Shown here piece after piece: positions 43,624-53,580 of a stretch of 64,000 bases of DNA. The DNA is from an uncultured Pelagibacteraceae bacterium (GTDB taxonomy: Bacteria; Pseudomonadota; Alphaproteobacteria; Pelagibacterales; Pelagibacteraceae): positions 109,043-173,042 of the forward strand of contig CACIFV010000002.1 in NCBI GenBank assembly GCA_902586025.1, in the 5' to 3' direction. The notes below the pieces were generated by a model. It saw only the letters and a list, made by a program, of their open reading frames with translations, made no database searches and was not told the origin of the DNA. The translations under genes and the position numbers were made by a program. Positions within the stretch are counted from its first letter, which is position 1, and every line of letters begins with the position of its first letter.

Positions 43624-45303
43624 ATGTTCTTAAAAATTTTTTGTTTTATAATATTAATTTTATACCAAACTAATCTCTATTCAAAAACAGCGAATGAAAA
43701 AGAATTCAACCAGAAGTATCTATCAAATTATCTTTCAGCGTTATTATCATTTGATAACCAGAAAAATAACGATGCTCTTAAGTTTTTTGAAAATTCAAAA
43801 ATATTAATTCAATCGCATGATAGTTTTTTGCAAGAATATGTATTTTCTTTACTTTTGGATGGACAGGTTAAAAAAGCAATTAAACAAGTAAAATATTCTA
43901 ATACCTCAATAGGAGGAGATTTTTTTGAGGGAAATTTATTATTAATTTTAGATAGCATTAACAAGAAAAAGTTTAAACAAGCAGCTTTGAAGTTAAAAAA
44001 ATTGGAAAAGTTCAAAGAGGACGACTCATACAAATTTATAATTTATTCTAGCTTAAAAAGTTACATTGATCTTTTTATATACAAAAAATCTGACATTGTT
44101 GAGCAATTTGGAAAATTAGATTTGATAAACATGGCTTTTCAAAATTGTTATTTGAATTCCAAAAAAACTGAGCCTCATTTTTTAAATTTAATTAATGATC
44201 CTCAAAGTGATTACTCTAGATATACTTTTTTTTATTTGAGTAACGAAGTGTCTAATAATGACTTTGAAACGGTTGATAATTTTGCTGATAAAATAGATCC
44301 TTTAAGAAGTAGTTTGCTTATTTCTCAAGTAAAAAAATGGATAGATGAAAAAAATTATAAAAAATTAACACAGCATTTTTCATGTCAAAATGAGAATGAT
44401 ATTTTGGCAGAATTTTTTTTCCTTATATCTAATTTTTATTCATCTCAAAGTAGATTTGATTACTCAAACATATATTTAAATATTTCAAATTATTTAAATC
44501 CAAAATTTTATTTTAATTTATCTTTAATAGCTGAAAACTATCAGTCTAATAATAATTATGATCTAGCAAAAAAAACTTTCGAAAAATTTGATGATAAGGA
44601 TGAAATATTTTTTTGGTACAAAACAAAGAAGATTGCCAGAATTATAGCAGAGGAACAAAATTATGATGCAAGTTTGAACTATATATTAAAAAATCTTGAA
44701 AAATTTAATAATAAATCGACAAAAATGATTTATGATTTGGCAAATATTTACAAAAACTTTAAAAAATATGTTGAGGCTATAAATTATTATACTTTGGCGT
44801 TAAAAAATTTGGATAAAAATTCTATGGCTTATGCAGATGTTCTTTATCGCAGAGGTGGAGCGTATGAAAGATTAAAAAATTATGATTTGGCGGATAAAGA
44901 TTTGCTAAATTCAATTAAAATTAGACCTGACGAACCCTATACACTTAACTATCTCGCTTATAGTTGGTTAGAAAGAGGATATAAAATTGAAGAAGCAATA
45001 GAAATGTTAAATCAAGCTTATAAAGGGAAAGAAGAAGACCCTTATATAACAGACTCAGTTGGTTGGGGTTATTATTTGACAGGAAATTATATTGAAGCAG
45101 AAAAATATTTAAGAAAAGCTATTGAATTGTTACCAAGTGATCCTGTTGCAAGTGATCATTATGGAGATGTTCTTTGGCAATTAAATAGAAAAATCCAAGC
45201 TAATTATTTTTGGAAAAGTGCTTTAAATAGCGATGAAGCAGACGAAGAATTAAAAATTAAAGTTAAGGAAAAATTATTTAATGGCTTAAATAATAATTCT
45301 TAA
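43624..45303 (+). CDS. Secreted tetratricopeptide repeat protein
   Basis: A 559-residue protein with a signal peptide (MFLKIFCFIILILYQTNLYS) and a mature region of helical repeats. Clear TPR units occupy the C-terminal part, for example AINYYTLALKNLDKNSMAYADVLYRRGGAYERLKNYDLA, then LNYLAYSWLERGYKIEEAIEMLNQA and DSVGWGYYLTGNYIEAEKYL (about residues 380-530). The first half is divergent, Asn/Lys/Phe-rich and probably also repeat-like. TPR proteins upstream of ispE are common in alphaproteobacteria; their role is unknown, with periplasmic or outer-membrane scaffolding most likely. It ends immediately before the ispE start. Confidence 0.85.
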   Translation: MFLKIFCFIILILYQTNLYSKTANEKEFNQKYLSNYLSALLSFDNQKNNDALKFFENSKILIQSHDSFLQEYVFSLLLDGQVKKAIKQVKYSNTSIGGDFFEGNLLLILDSINKKKFKQAALKLKKLEKFKEDDSYKFIIYSSLKSYIDLFIYKKSDIVEQFGKLDLINMAFQNCYLNSKKTEPHFLNLINDPQSDYSRYTFFYLSNEVSNNDFETVDNFADKIDPLRSSLLISQVKKWIDEKNYKKLTQHFSCQNENDILAEFFFLISNFYSSQSRFDYSNIYLNISNYLNPKFYFNLSLIAENYQSNNNYDLAKKTFEKFDDKDEIFFWYKTKKIARIIAEEQNYDASLNYILKNLEKFNNKSTKMIYDLANIYKNFKKYVEAINYYTLALKNLDKNSMAYADVLYRRGGAYERLKNYDLADKDLLNSIKIRPDEPYTLNYLAYSWLERGYKIEEAIEMLNQAYKGKEEDPYITDSVGWGYYLTGNYIEAEKYLRKAIELLPSDPVASDHYGDVLWQLNRKIQANYFWKSALNSDEADEELKIKVKEKLFNGLNNNS

Positions 45304-46146
45304 ATGAATTTTCATAAAATAAAATCTTATGCAAAAGTTAACCTAACTTTAAAAATTCTAAATAAATACTCAAATGGCTATCATAAAATTGAAAGTTTAA
45401 TATCTAAGATCAATTTGGCTGATGAGATTTTAATAAAAGAGATACAAGGTTCAAAAAATAGAATATCGTTTAGTGGTAAATTTTCCTCAAATATTTCAAA
45501 TACAAATACAATTTCAAAACTACTAAAAATATTAAATGATCAAAAATATATTAAAAATAAAAAATTCAATATCAAAGTAAAAAAAAATATACCCCAATCA
45601 TCTGGTATGGGAGGAGGATCAATGAATGCAGCATCAATTTTGAACTATCTATTTAAAAAAAGAATAATTAAAACTACAAAAAATAATTTAATAAAAATTG
45701 CAAATAAAGTTGGCTCAGATGTAATTTTGGGTCTTTATGAGAGTCCGATGATCCTTCAAGGGCAAAATATTAGTAAAATTAATAAAAAATTAAATTTTCA
45801 TTTGTTAATAATAAAGCCTAATTTTGGATGTTCTACTAAGATGGTTTATGCAAAACACAAAGGACTTTCAAAGAGCCTATTCAATAAATCAAACAAGATT
45901 GACAGACAAGATCTATTAAAAGTTTCAAATAACGATTTAGAGGAAGCAGCTTTTAATAAATATCCAATTTTAAGAAAGATCAAAAGTTACTTGCAAAATT
46001 TAGATAATATTTACTTTGCAAATATGACAGGGTCGGGTTCTACTATAATTGGTTATTTTTTAACCAAAAATGCGGCAATAAAAGCTCAAAAAAAATTAAA
46101 AAATAAATATAAAAACTATTGGTGTATTTACTCTAAAACTATATAA
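45304..46146 (+). CDS. ispE: 4-diphosphocytidyl-2-C-methyl-D-erythritol kinase
   Basis: Phosphorylates CDP-methylerythritol in the MEP isoprenoid pathway. The 280-residue GHMP kinase opens SYAKVNLTLKILNKYSNGYHKIESL (about residues 8-32), with the ATP-binding IPQSSGMGGGSMNAASILNYL (about 97-117) and the C-terminal MTGSGSTIIGYF. The start codon immediately follows the TPR stop codon. It supplies the same pathway as ispH and thereby the carotenoid genes. The short run of T residues after its stop (46150-46158) follows AAAGC and could act in termination before tRNA-Gln, but no strong stem is visible. Confidence 0.95.
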   Translation: MNFHKIKSYAKVNLTLKILNKYSNGYHKIESLISKINLADEILIKEIQGSKNRISFSGKFSSNISNTNTISKLLKILNDQKYIKNKKFNIKVKKNIPQSSGMGGGSMNAASILNYLFKKRIIKTTKNNLIKIANKVGSDVILGLYESPMILQGQNISKINKKLNFHLLIIKPNFGCSTKMVYAKHKGLSKSLFNKSNKIDRQDLLKVSNNDLEEAAFNKYPILRKIKSYLQNLDNIYFANMTGSGSTIIGYFLTKNAAIKAQKKLKNKYKNYWCIYSKTI

Positions 46147-46161
46147 AGCTTTTTTTTTGTG

Positions 46162-46167
46162 TTATAC
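46162..46167 (+). promoter_or_regulatory. Possible -10 element of tRNA-Gln
   Basis: TTATAC lies 11 bases before the mature 5' end of tRNA-Gln in the 32-base gap after ispE. It fits a -10 hexamer at four of six positions to TATAAT. No convincing -35 is seen. If used, the primary transcript would start almost at the tRNA and read on into the CCA-adding enzyme gene. Confidence 0.3.
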
Positions 46168-46178
46168 GAAAAACATCT

Positions 46179-46253
46179 TGGGGTGTAGCCAAGTGGTAAG
46201 GCAGCGGTTTTTGGTACCGCCATTCCTAGGTTCGAATCCTAGCACCCCAGCCA
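46179..46253 (+). tRNA. tRNA-Gln (anticodon TTG)
   Basis: A 75-base cloverleaf including an encoded CCA end. The acceptor arm pairs TGGGGTG (46179-46185) with CACCCCA (46243-46249). The D arm has AGCC-AAGTGGTAAGG. The anticodon stem GCGGT/ACCGC closes a seven-base loop TTTTGGT with TTG as anticodon, reading CAA and, with wobble, CAG. The T arm is CCTAG-GTTCGAAT-CCTAG. The discriminator base is G and CCA is at 46251-46253. It sits between ispE and the CCA-adding enzyme gene, whose ATG is three bases downstream. Confidence 0.97.
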
Positions 46254-46256
46254 TTT

Positions 46257-47528
46257 ATGAAAGCTTTACTTAAAAAAATTTTTCAAAACAAAAAAATTTC
46301 AAGTGATAAAGATCTCAAATTTCTAGATTTAAAAAATAATAAGGGAGTAAATAAAATATTTGGTGCAATAAATAAACACAATGAAACCAGCGAGATTAGA
46401 TATGTTGGTGGTTGTGTAAGGAAAATTTTAAATGATGAAAAAACAGATGATATTGACCTTGCAACTAATTTAACTCCTGATCAGGTTAAGCAATGTTTAG
46501 ATAAAAACCAAATAAAGTTTTTTGAAACAGGAATTGAACATGGCACAATCACAGCAGTGATTGATGATCAAAATTTTGAAATTACAACATTAAGAAAAGA
46601 TGTAAAAACAGATGGAAGGCATGCTATCGTAGAATATACAACTAGTTGGAAGGAAGATTCATTAAGGAGAGATTTTTCAATAAATTCAATATATTCAGAT
46701 TTAGACGGGAATTTATATGATCCAAATTCTGGTCATAAAGATTTAAATTTTGGAATAATTAAATTTATAGGTGATTCAGAAACTAGAATAAAAGAAGATT
46801 ATTTAAGAATAATTAGATATTTAAGATTTTATACTGAATATAGCAAAATCGATCATGAAATTAATATAATAAAAATCATTAAAAAAAATATAGAGGGTTT
46901 AGGAAAAATATCAAAAGAAAGACAATTCAATGAATTAAAAAAAATTCTCAAATTGGATAACTTTTTAAAGTTATTTAAAAATAAAACCTCTTGTGAATTA
47001 TTTTCATTAATTTTCCCTCAACTAAAAAATTTTAAAAAATTGAGCAAGTTATCAAAACTACAAGAAAAGATATTAAAAAATAAAAGTTTAAATTTCGTCA
47101 TTTCTTTTCTTGTAATCGATGAAACTGACAATTCTGACTATTTTGTATATAAATATAATTTACCCAATGAGTTAAAAGATAAAATTAATTTTTTAAAAAA
47201 TAATTCGCTAAATAAAGATAGTACTAAAATTTTTAACAAGAAATATTTACAAAAAATATTTTATTATGAGGGTAAATCTAGCACAATCGATTTAATTGAT
47301 TTTAATTTGTTATATTTTAAACAAAGTAAAAAACTTTCAGAATTAAAAACTTACTTTGAAAAATTAGATAAACCAGAATTTCCAATAAAAGCTCAGTTAT
47401 TAATAAATGATTATGGATTAAAGGAGGGAAGGGAATTGGGTCAAAAATTAAAAAATTTAGAAATGAAGTGGATTGAAAATAATTTTAATTTATCAAAAAA
47501 AGATATGGAAAAAGTTTTATCAAATTAA
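46257..47528 (+). CDS. cca: CCA tRNA nucleotidyltransferase (CCA-adding enzyme / PcnB family)
   Basis: A 423-residue class II nucleotidyltransferase. The head shows [30 protein letters not shown] (about residues 44-73) with the RDDIDLA-like DxD metal site, [30 protein letters not shown] and [22 protein letters not shown], then [20 protein letters not shown]. These match alphaproteobacterial CCA-adding enzymes; related poly(A) polymerases look alike, so the activity is not fully certain. The ATG is 3 bases after the CCA of tRNA-Gln, with no Shine-Dalgarno sequence in front. The 3' end overlaps the convergent greA by 4 bases. Confidence 0.9.
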   Translation: MKALLKKIFQNKKISSDKDLKFLDLKNNKGVNKIFGAINKHNETSEIRYVGGCVRKILNDEKTDDIDLATNLTPDQVKQCLDKNQIKFFETGIEHGTITAVIDDQNFEITTLRKDVKTDGRHAIVEYTTSWKEDSLRRDFSINSIYSDLDGNLYDPNSGHKDLNFGIIKFIGDSETRIKEDYLRIIRYLRFYTEYSKIDHEINIIKIIKKNIEGLGKISKERQFNELKKILKLDNFLKLFKNKTSCELFSLIFPQLKNFKKLSKLSKLQEKILKNKSLNFVISFLVIDETDNSDYFVYKYNLPNELKDKINFLKNNSLNKDSTKIFNKKYLQKIFYYEGKSSTIDLIDFNLLYFKQSKKLSELKTYFEKLDKPEFPIKAQLLINDYGLKEGRELGQKLKNLEMKWIENNFNLSKKDMEKVLSN

Positions 47529-48001
47529 ACGTATTTTACGTCTACTATCTCAAAATTTTTTGTCCCTGCTGGTGTATTTATCTCTACAAGATCGCCTTTA
47601 TTTTTACCTATCAGGCCTTTTCCTATTGGTGATTGAAAATAAAGAAGCTTTTGTTTTAGATCTGCCTCGTCTTTGCCGACAATTTTGTAATTTATTTTTT
47701 CATTTGTATCTAAATTTTGCAGGTAGACTGTAGATCCAAATATAACTTTTCCATCATTACTAATCTTGGTGATATCAATTACATTTGCTCTTGCAATTAA
47801 ATCCTCAACTTCTTGAATTCTTCCCTCGTTATGAGATTGCTGTTCTTTTGCAGCATGATATTCAGCATTCTCTTTCAAATCCCCATGTGATCTTGCTTCA
47901 GCAATGGCTGCAACAATTTCGGGTCTCTTTTTTTCTTTTAAAAAAATTAATTCACTTTTTAATTTTTCTAATCCTTCAGTAGTAATTGGTTCTTTATCCA
48001 T
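47525..48001 (-). CDS. greA: Transcription elongation factor GreA
   Basis: Rescues backtracked RNA polymerase by stimulating transcript cleavage. The 158-residue protein has the N-terminal coiled coil with [47 protein letters not shown] (tip acidic residues in GDLKENAEY, about residues 41-49) and the C-terminal FKBP-like domain ending [23 protein letters not shown]. Normal length. It lies 3 bases after hemF on the same strand. Confidence 0.97.
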   Translation of the reverse strand: MDKEPITTEGLEKLKSELIFLKEKKRPEIVAAIAEARSHGDLKENAEYHAAKEQQSHNEGRIQEVEDLIARANVIDITKISNDGKVIFGSTVYLQNLDTNEKINYKIVGKDEADLKQKLLYFQSPIGKGLIGKNKGDLVEINTPAGTKNFEIVDVKYV

Positions 48002-48004
48002 AAT

Positions 48005-48829
48005 TTACCATTTAGCTGTTGGTGGTAATGACATAAGTATAGCTTCAACATTTCCACCAGTTTGTAAACCAAATTTTGTGCCCCTATCATGTAATAAATT
48101 AAATTCAACATATCTACCTCTTTTTTTGTATTGGATTTCTTTATCTTTAATTGTCCATTTTAATTTATTTTTTTTCTCAATTATTTCATTAGAAATGTTT
48201 TTGAAACTTATTCCTACTTCTCTTACAAAAGAAAAATCTTTTTCCCAATTATTTTTTTTATAATCAAAAAAAATTCCACCAATACCTCTTGGCTCTTTCC
48301 TATGCGGTAAATAAAAATATTCATCACACCACTTTTTATATTTCTTATAATAATCTTTGTTGTGTTTATCGCATGATTTTTTTATTTCTGTATGAAACCA
48401 ATTTTCTAATTTCTTATCTTTCATACAAGGTGTAACATCCATTCCACCTCCAAACCAACCAAATGAAGTAACTATATACCTCGTGTTAAAATGCATTGCC
48501 GGCACATGAGGATTTTTCATATGCATAACAACAGATATTCCAGATGCCCAAAATTTAGAGCTTGTTTTAGTGCCTGGAACTTTATTTTTAAATTCATTTG
48601 AAAATTTTCCATAAACTTCTGAAAAATTTACTCCAACTTTGTCAAAAATTTTACCGTTTTCTAAAATTCTATATTGTCCTCCACCTTCATCATTACTTTT
48701 ACTTCTATTCCAATTGGTAATTTTAAATTTGGTTTTTTTGCCCTCTTTTTCCTCTATTTCTCTACAAAGTACTTCTTGTAAAGTTTTAAACCAATTTTTT
48801 GCTAATTTCTTTTTTATGTACTGATCCAT
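48005..48829 (-). CDS. hemF: Oxygen-dependent coproporphyrinogen III oxidase
   Basis: Converts coproporphyrinogen III to protoporphyrinogen IX with O2, feeding heme for the oxidase and bc1 complexes. The 274-residue protein has VGVNFSEVYGKF, ISVVMHMKNPHVPAMHFNTRYI, FGGGMDVTPCMKDKK, HRKEPRGIGGIFFD and the C-terminal YVEFNLLHDRGTKFGLQTGGNVEAILMSLPP, which are diagnostic. No signal peptide; cytoplasmic. It starts one base after the trmL gene ends. No anaerobic hemN is seen here, in line with an aerobic lifestyle. Confidence 0.96.
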   Translation of the reverse strand: MDQYIKKKLAKNWFKTLQEVLCREIEEKEGKKTKFKITNWNRSKSNDEGGGQYRILENGKIFDKVGVNFSEVYGKFSNEFKNKVPGTKTSSKFWASGISVVMHMKNPHVPAMHFNTRYIVTSFGWFGGGMDVTPCMKDKKLENWFHTEIKKSCDKHNKDYYKKYKKWCDEYFYLPHRKEPRGIGGIFFDYKKNNWEKDFSFVREVGISFKNISNEIIEKKNKLKWTIKDKEIQYKKRGRYVEFNLLHDRGTKFGLQTGGNVEAILMSLPPTAKW

Positions 48830-49306
48830 TTAACCTAACTGTCTTATAAATTCTGAAGCTCCTATGGCTACTGATATTGCAATGTTTAACGATCTTTTAT
48901 TTTTTAGCATTGGTATCTTAATTCTTTCATTGACCTTAGAATGCACATCTTCTGGAACACCTGCACTTTCTCTGCCAAAGAGCAATATATCATTACGCTT
49001 AAATTTAAACTTTGTATAAACTTTGTTAGCTTTTGTCGTCATTAAAACTACTCTATTTTTACTATTTTCATCAAAAAATTCTTTAGGGCTCTTGTAAAAT
49101 TTAATTTCACTGTAATCTAAATAATCCATAACAACTCTCTTGAACCTTTTATCGCTAAATAAAAACCCACAAGGTTCTATGATTTCTAAACTAGCCCCCA
49201 AGCAAGAACAAGTTCGAATAATTGAAGCTGTATTTTGAGGAATATCCGGCTGATATAGAGCTACTTTTAGACCGTGTTTTAAAGGTTTCTGTGTCATTGT
49301 TACCAT
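48830..49306 (-). CDS. trmL: tRNA (cytidine(34)-2'-O)-methyltransferase TrmL
   Basis: A 158-residue SpoU/TrmH-family enzyme that methylates the wobble base of some leucine tRNAs. Motifs: [33 protein letters not shown] (motif 1, about residues 17-49), [18 protein letters not shown] (motif 2, about 107-124) and [23 protein letters not shown] (motif 3, about 131-153). The small size without an RNA-binding extension is the TrmL type. Starts at MVTMTQ or at the Met four codons later. It is divergent from petA with 60 bases between. Confidence 0.92.
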   Translation of the reverse strand: MVTMTQKPLKHGLKVALYQPDIPQNTASIIRTCSCLGASLEIIEPCGFLFSDKRFKRVVMDYLDYSEIKFYKSPKEFFDENSKNRVVLMTTKANKVYTKFKFKRNDILLFGRESAGVPEDVHSKVNERIKIPMLKNKRSLNIAISVAIGASEFIRQLG

Positions 49307-49366
49307 AGAAATATCTCTTTTTTATTATATGAAATCATATATTACCAAAGATATAAAATATTAAAG

Positions 49367-49888
49367 ATGTCAGACCAAAAAGACGAAAAAAAGACCAACA
49401 GAAGAGATTTCTTGTTTACTGCTACAGCCGCTGCTGGCGCAGTTGGAGTAGGTGCTGCTGTTTGGCCATTAGTAGACCAAATGAACCCAGATGCCTCTGT
49501 AAAAGCATTAGCAAGCACAGAAGTAGATGTGAGTTCAATGCAACCTGGACAGTCTTTAACAGTACTTTGGAGAGGTAAACCAGTTTTTATTAAAAGAAGA
49601 ACTGAAGATGAAATTAAAAAAGCGAGAACAGTTGATATTAATGATCTTAAGCATCCTGAAAAAGACGAAGATAGAGCAAAAAATCCTGAATGGTTAGTGA
49701 TGCTTGGGATTTGTACTCATCTAGGATGTGTTCCATTAACAGATAAAGGTGATTATGATGGTTGGTTTTGTCCTTGCCATGGTTCTCATTATGATACATC
49801 TGGTAGAATTAGAAAAGGACCAGCTCCAACTAATATGGAGATACCTAAATACGAATTTGTAAATACTAACACGATTAAGATTGGATAA
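49367..49888 (+). CDS. petA: Ubiquinol-cytochrome c reductase Rieske iron-sulfur subunit
   Basis: Accepts an electron from ubiquinol in the bc1 complex. The 173-residue protein has a Tat-type N-terminus ([19 protein letters not shown], twin Arg at about residues 13-14) that stays as the membrane anchor, then the periplasmic domain with 2Fe-2S ligands in CTHLGCVPL (about 111-119) and [20 protein letters not shown] (about 131-150). First gene of petABC; the 60-base gap upstream contains several TATA-rich stretches that could be the promoter. Confidence 0.97.
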   Translation: MSDQKDEKKTNRRDFLFTATAAAGAVGVGAAVWPLVDQMNPDASVKALASTEVDVSSMQPGQSLTVLWRGKPVFIKRRTEDEIKKARTVDINDLKHPEKDEDRAKNPEWLVMLGICTHLGCVPLTDKGDYDGWFCPCHGSHYDTSGRIRKGPAPTNMEIPKYEFVNTNTIKIG

Positions 49889-49890
49889 AT

Positions 49891-51162
49891 ATGAGTAATC
49901 ACGAATACACACCTAGTTCAAAGTTTGGTAAATGGTTTAATGATAGATTGCCTTTGCTTACATTGGCAAATCACTTAACAGATTACCCTACACCAAAAAA
50001 TTTAAATTACTGGTGGACTTTTGGTGGGATATTAACTTTTTGCTTAATTACCCAAATAGTTACAGGATTAGTTTTGGCTATGCACTACATTGCTCATGCA
50101 GATATGGCATTTAGCAGTGTCGAACATATAATGAGAGATGTGAATTACGGATGGTTGTTAAGATATGTTCACGCAAATGGTGCTTCTATGTTTTTCCTAG
50201 CAGTTTATATTCATATCTTTAGGTCTTTATTTTATGGATCATACAAATCTCCTAGAGAAATAATTTGGATACTTGGAATCATAATTTATCTGCTAATGAT
50301 GGCAGCTGCTTTTATGGGATATGTTCTTCCTTGGGGACAAATGAGTTTTTGGGGAGCAACAGTAATAACCAATTTATTTAGTGCAATCCCGCTTGTGGGG
50401 GAGAGTATAACAACTTGGTTATGGGGTGGTTACTCAGTTGACAATCCAACTTTAACGAGATTTTTTACTCTTCATTACTTGATACCGTTTTTAATACTAG
50501 GGCTTGTAGTACTTCACATATGGGCGTTACATGTTCCTGGAAATAACAATCCAGTTGGTATTGATATTAAAAAACCTTCTAAAGATACAGTTCCGTTTCA
50601 TCCATATATCGTAATTAAAGATGCTTTTGCGTTATTAATGTTTTGTATTGTTTTTGCGTTGTTTGTATTTTATCAGCCAAATATTTTAGGTCATGCTGAT
50701 AATTATATCGAGGCGGATCCACTTGTAACTCCTGCTCATATAGTTCCTGAGTGGTACTTATTACCTTTTTATGCGATCTTAAGATCTGTTCCTGATAAAC
50801 TTATGGGTGTTGTTGCTATGTTATCAGCTATTTTAATTTTAGCTGCTTTACCATGGTTGGATACGTCAAAAGTTAGATCGGCAGTTTTCAGACCGTTATT
50901 TAGACAGTTCTACTGGATCTTGGTAGCTGATGTTTTAATTCTTGGATATGTAGGAGCAATGCCAGCTGAAGGATTGTACCTGTTAATAGCAAGAGTTGCT
51001 ACAGCATATTACTTTGCCCATTTTTTAATTATTCTCCCAGTTTTAGGTTGGAAAGAAAAAACTACACCGTTGCCTTTGAGCATTACTGAGCCAGTTTTAG
51101 GAGGCTCTCCGAACTTTGCTACAGCAAGAATTGATGAAAAAATACAAAAAACAATAAAGTGA
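49891..51162 (+). CDS. petB: Cytochrome b of the bc1 complex
   Basis: The membrane core of the bc1 complex, with hemes bL and bH and both quinol sites. The 423-residue protein has eight helices. Visible are [59 protein letters not shown] with paired His ligands, [25 protein letters not shown] (Qo site), [26 protein letters not shown] with the other His pair, and the Qo PEWY motif in [16 protein letters not shown]. The start is 2 bases after petA; the end overlaps petC by 4 bases. Confidence 0.98.
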   Translation: MSNHEYTPSSKFGKWFNDRLPLLTLANHLTDYPTPKNLNYWWTFGGILTFCLITQIVTGLVLAMHYIAHADMAFSSVEHIMRDVNYGWLLRYVHANGASMFFLAVYIHIFRSLFYGSYKSPREIIWILGIIIYLLMMAAAFMGYVLPWGQMSFWGATVITNLFSAIPLVGESITTWLWGGYSVDNPTLTRFFTLHYLIPFLILGLVVLHIWALHVPGNNNPVGIDIKKPSKDTVPFHPYIVIKDAFALLMFCIVFALFVFYQPNILGHADNYIEADPLVTPAHIVPEWYLLPFYAILRSVPDKLMGVVAMLSAILILAALPWLDTSKVRSAVFRPLFRQFYWILVADVLILGYVGAMPAEGLYLLIARVATAYYFAHFLIILPVLGWKEKTTPLPLSITEPVLGGSPNFATARIDEKIQKTIK

Positions 51163-51941
51163 GAAAGTTAAAAAATATTTTTTTTGCAATAATATTCTCA
51201 GCTATTTTACTAAACTCGTCCTACTCTGCTGAAAAATCACCTCCTTTTTTGGAGACTAAATGGACTTTCAAAGGTCTATTTGGAAAGTTCGATAGAGCAT
51301 CATTGCAAAGGGGTTATCAAGTATACACCGAAGTATGTGCATCTTGCCATTCTATGAAATATTTGACCTATAGAAATTTAGCAGAAAAGGGTGGACCAGA
51401 ATTTTCTGAAGCTGAGGCTAAAGCAATAGCTGCAAGTTTTGAAGTAACTGATGGCCCAGACAGCACTGGGGAAATGTTTGTAAGACCAGCCAAATTATCT
51501 GATAAATTTGTGATGCCATATGCTAATGAGCAAGAAGCTAAAGCTGCTAATGGTGGCGCTTATCCACCAGACATGTCTGTTCTAGTTAAGGCAAGAAAAG
51601 GTGGGGCAGATTATATTTATTCTTTATTGCTAGGATATTCTGAACCTCCAGAAGGTGTAGACCTAGATGATGGTGTTTATTACAATAAGTATATGTATGG
51701 AAATAAAATTAAAATGCCAGCTCCTTTATCTGATGACTTGATTGAGTATACAGATGGAACAAAAGCTACAGCTGAGCAAATGTCTAAAGATGTCACAAAT
51801 TTTTTGATGTGGTCAGCGGAACCACATTTAGAGCAGAGACATAAAACAGGATTTAGAGTTATAGCTTATTTGATAATATTGACTGTATTGGTTTACTTTA
51901 CAATGAAGAAGATATGGTCACGTGTTGAATCTAAAGTTTAG
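51159..51941 (+). CDS. petC: Cytochrome c1 of the bc1 complex
   Basis: Carries electrons from the Rieske centre to cytochrome c in the periplasm. The 260-residue protein starts with GTG at 51159 and has a signal peptide (about residues 1-22), the heme site [18 protein letters not shown] (CASCH, about residues 55-59), the [13 protein letters not shown] segment, the Met ligand region [15 protein letters not shown] and a C-terminal anchor helix (about 233-253). [22 protein letters not shown] precedes that helix. It overlaps petB by 4 bases, and its last 24 bases overlap the convergent ychF, the largest 3' overlap in the window. Confidence 0.97.
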   Translation: MRKLKNIFFAIIFSAILLNSSYSAEKSPPFLETKWTFKGLFGKFDRASLQRGYQVYTEVCASCHSMKYLTYRNLAEKGGPEFSEAEAKAIAASFEVTDGPDSTGEMFVRPAKLSDKFVMPYANEQEAKAANGGAYPPDMSVLVKARKGGADYIYSLLLGYSEPPEGVDLDDGVYYNKYMYGNKIKMPAPLSDDLIEYTDGTKATAEQMSKDVTNFLMWSAEPHLEQRHKTGFRVIAYLIILTVLVYFTMKKIWSRVESKV

Positions 51942-52991
51942 AACATCGCCATCTTTAACGACATAATCTTTACCTTCTAATCTCATTTTACCGTTTTCTC
52001 TAGATTTTAACCAGCCACCGCTACCAACGAAATCTTGATAAGACACAGTTTCTGCTCTTATAAAGCCTTTTTCAAAATCTGTATGAATTATACCTGCTGC
52101 TTGAGGCGCCATGCAATTTTTGTTAATTGTCCAAGCCCTTGTCTCCTCAACTCCTGAAGTGAAAAACGTCTCTAAAGATAAAAGGTCATATCCTTTTTTG
52201 ATTAATAAATTTAATCCAGTATCATCAACGTTGATCATTTTCATATAGTTTTTTCTTTCTTCATTTTCTAGTTCATTTAATTGATTTTCTATTTCAGCTG
52301 AAATAGTTAGAGTGTTTTTAGAACCATATTTTTCAATAAAACTTTTTGTATAATCATTACCTTTATCAATGCTATTTTCATCAACATTACAAACATACAA
52401 TTTAGGTTTTGTTGACAATAATCCTGACAATTTAACATCCTTTTTATCAAATTCTTTGTATAATTTATTTATATCATCGTTATCATTAATTAAATTCTGA
52501 GCTCTTTCTAGAATTTGGTTTTGATTTTCGTCATTATTTTTTTTATTTTTCCTATCAAGTCTTTTTTGGATAGATTCCAAATCGGCTAAAGACATTTCTG
52601 TTTCAATTATTTCTAAATCTCTAATGGGATCAACTGTTGGATTTACATTCTGAATATCATCAGAATCAAAACACCTAATTAAATGAATAACAGCATCTAC
52701 TTCTCTTATGTGGGATAAGAATTTGTTACCTAATCCTTCACCTTTAGAGGCTCCTTCGACTAATCCTGCTATATCAACAAAAGATATTGTAGTATTTATT
52801 TTTTTTTTTGAATTTGAAATTTTAACTAATTCATCCAACCTATAATCTGGCACAGGAACTACGCCTATATTTGGATCTATCGTACAGAAAGGAAAATTTG
52901 CTGCTTGAGCTTTACTTGAATTTGTAAGTGCATTAAATAAAGTAGATTTACCAACATTTGGTAAACCAACTATACCACACTTAAAACCCAT
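51918..52991 (-). CDS. ychF: Ribosome-binding ATPase YchF (OLA1-type)
   Basis: A translation-associated P-loop NTPase of the Obg group that prefers ATP. The 357-residue protein has G1 CGIVGLPNVGKSTLFNALTNS (about residues 5-25), G3 VDIAGLVEGASKGEGLGNKFLSHIREVDAVIHLIRCF, a coiled-coil insertion and the C-terminal TGS domain with LLSLETFFTSGVEETRAWTINK, AAGIIHTDFEKGFIRAE and [13 protein letters not shown]. Starts directly after pth (no spacing base), the usual neighbour pair. Confidence 0.97.
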   Translation of the reverse strand: MGFKCGIVGLPNVGKSTLFNALTNSSKAQAANFPFCTIDPNIGVVPVPDYRLDELVKISNSKKKINTTISFVDIAGLVEGASKGEGLGNKFLSHIREVDAVIHLIRCFDSDDIQNVNPTVDPIRDLEIIETEMSLADLESIQKRLDRKNKKNNDENQNQILERAQNLINDNDDINKLYKEFDKKDVKLSGLLSTKPKLYVCNVDENSIDKGNDYTKSFIEKYGSKNTLTISAEIENQLNELENEERKNYMKMINVDDTGLNLLIKKGYDLLSLETFFTSGVEETRAWTINKNCMAPQAAGIIHTDFEKGFIRAETVSYQDFVGSGGWLKSRENGKMRLEGKDYVVKDGDVLNFRFNT

Positions 52992-53552
52992 TTAATTATT
53001 GTTAACTTTGCTTGAGAATAAATCTAATTTCTTGTCTATTAAAATAGCAATAGAATCAATTATATTGTGAGTAATTTTTTCTAAGTGTTCTTGTTCATCA
53101 TCAGAAAAATCATTTAAAACAAAATCTGATACAGACATTTTATTCTCCGGCTTTCCAATCCCGATCCTCACTCTTGAATAGTCTTTTCCAATAAATTTAT
53201 CAATTGAAGCAACTCCATTGTGACCTGCACTTGATCCACCAAATTTTGCCTTTATTTTTCCAAACTCTACATCTAGATCATCATGAAAAACTATGACATC
53301 TTCTGCATCTATTTTGAAATATTCAAGCAATTCTCTGATACATATCCCTGAGTTGTTCATGAAAGTCAGAGGTTTGATAGCATAAATTTTCTTTTCACCA
53401 ATATTACCTGTTGTAAGTAAACCCTTAAATTTTGGCTTTTGCTTTGAAAGACCAAATTTTTGATTTATTGCATCTACAACTTTAAAACCTATATTATGTC
53501 TATTATTATGACTGTTTGGGGTTGGATTGCCCAAACCTACGAGTAACAACAT
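52992..53552 (-). CDS. pth: Peptidyl-tRNA hydrolase
   Basis: Releases tRNA from peptidyl-tRNA that drops off ribosomes. The 186-residue protein shows LLVGLGNPTPNSHNNRHNIGFKVVDAI (catalytic His about residue 20), IKPLTFMNNSGICIREL (Asn), VFHDDLDVEFGKIKAKFGGSSAGHNGVASI (catalytic Asp, about residues 91-120) and YSRVRIGIGKPENKMSVSDFVL. Normal length. It is 28 bases downstream of rplY and abuts ychF, a common order rplY-pth-ychF. Confidence 0.97.
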   Translation of the reverse strand: MLLLVGLGNPTPNSHNNRHNIGFKVVDAINQKFGLSKQKPKFKGLLTTGNIGEKKIYAIKPLTFMNNSGICIRELLEYFKIDAEDVIVFHDDLDVEFGKIKAKFGGSSAGHNGVASIDKFIGKDYSRVRIGIGKPENKMSVSDFVLNDFSDDEQEHLEKITHNIIDSIAILIDKKLDLFSSKVNNN

Positions 53553-53580
53553 TTTATTTTATTATTATTTTCACAGATTA

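Noticed and set aside
46150..46160. Rho-independent terminator after ispE
   Set aside because: There is a T run, but the bases before it (ATATAAAGC) do not form a stable stem.
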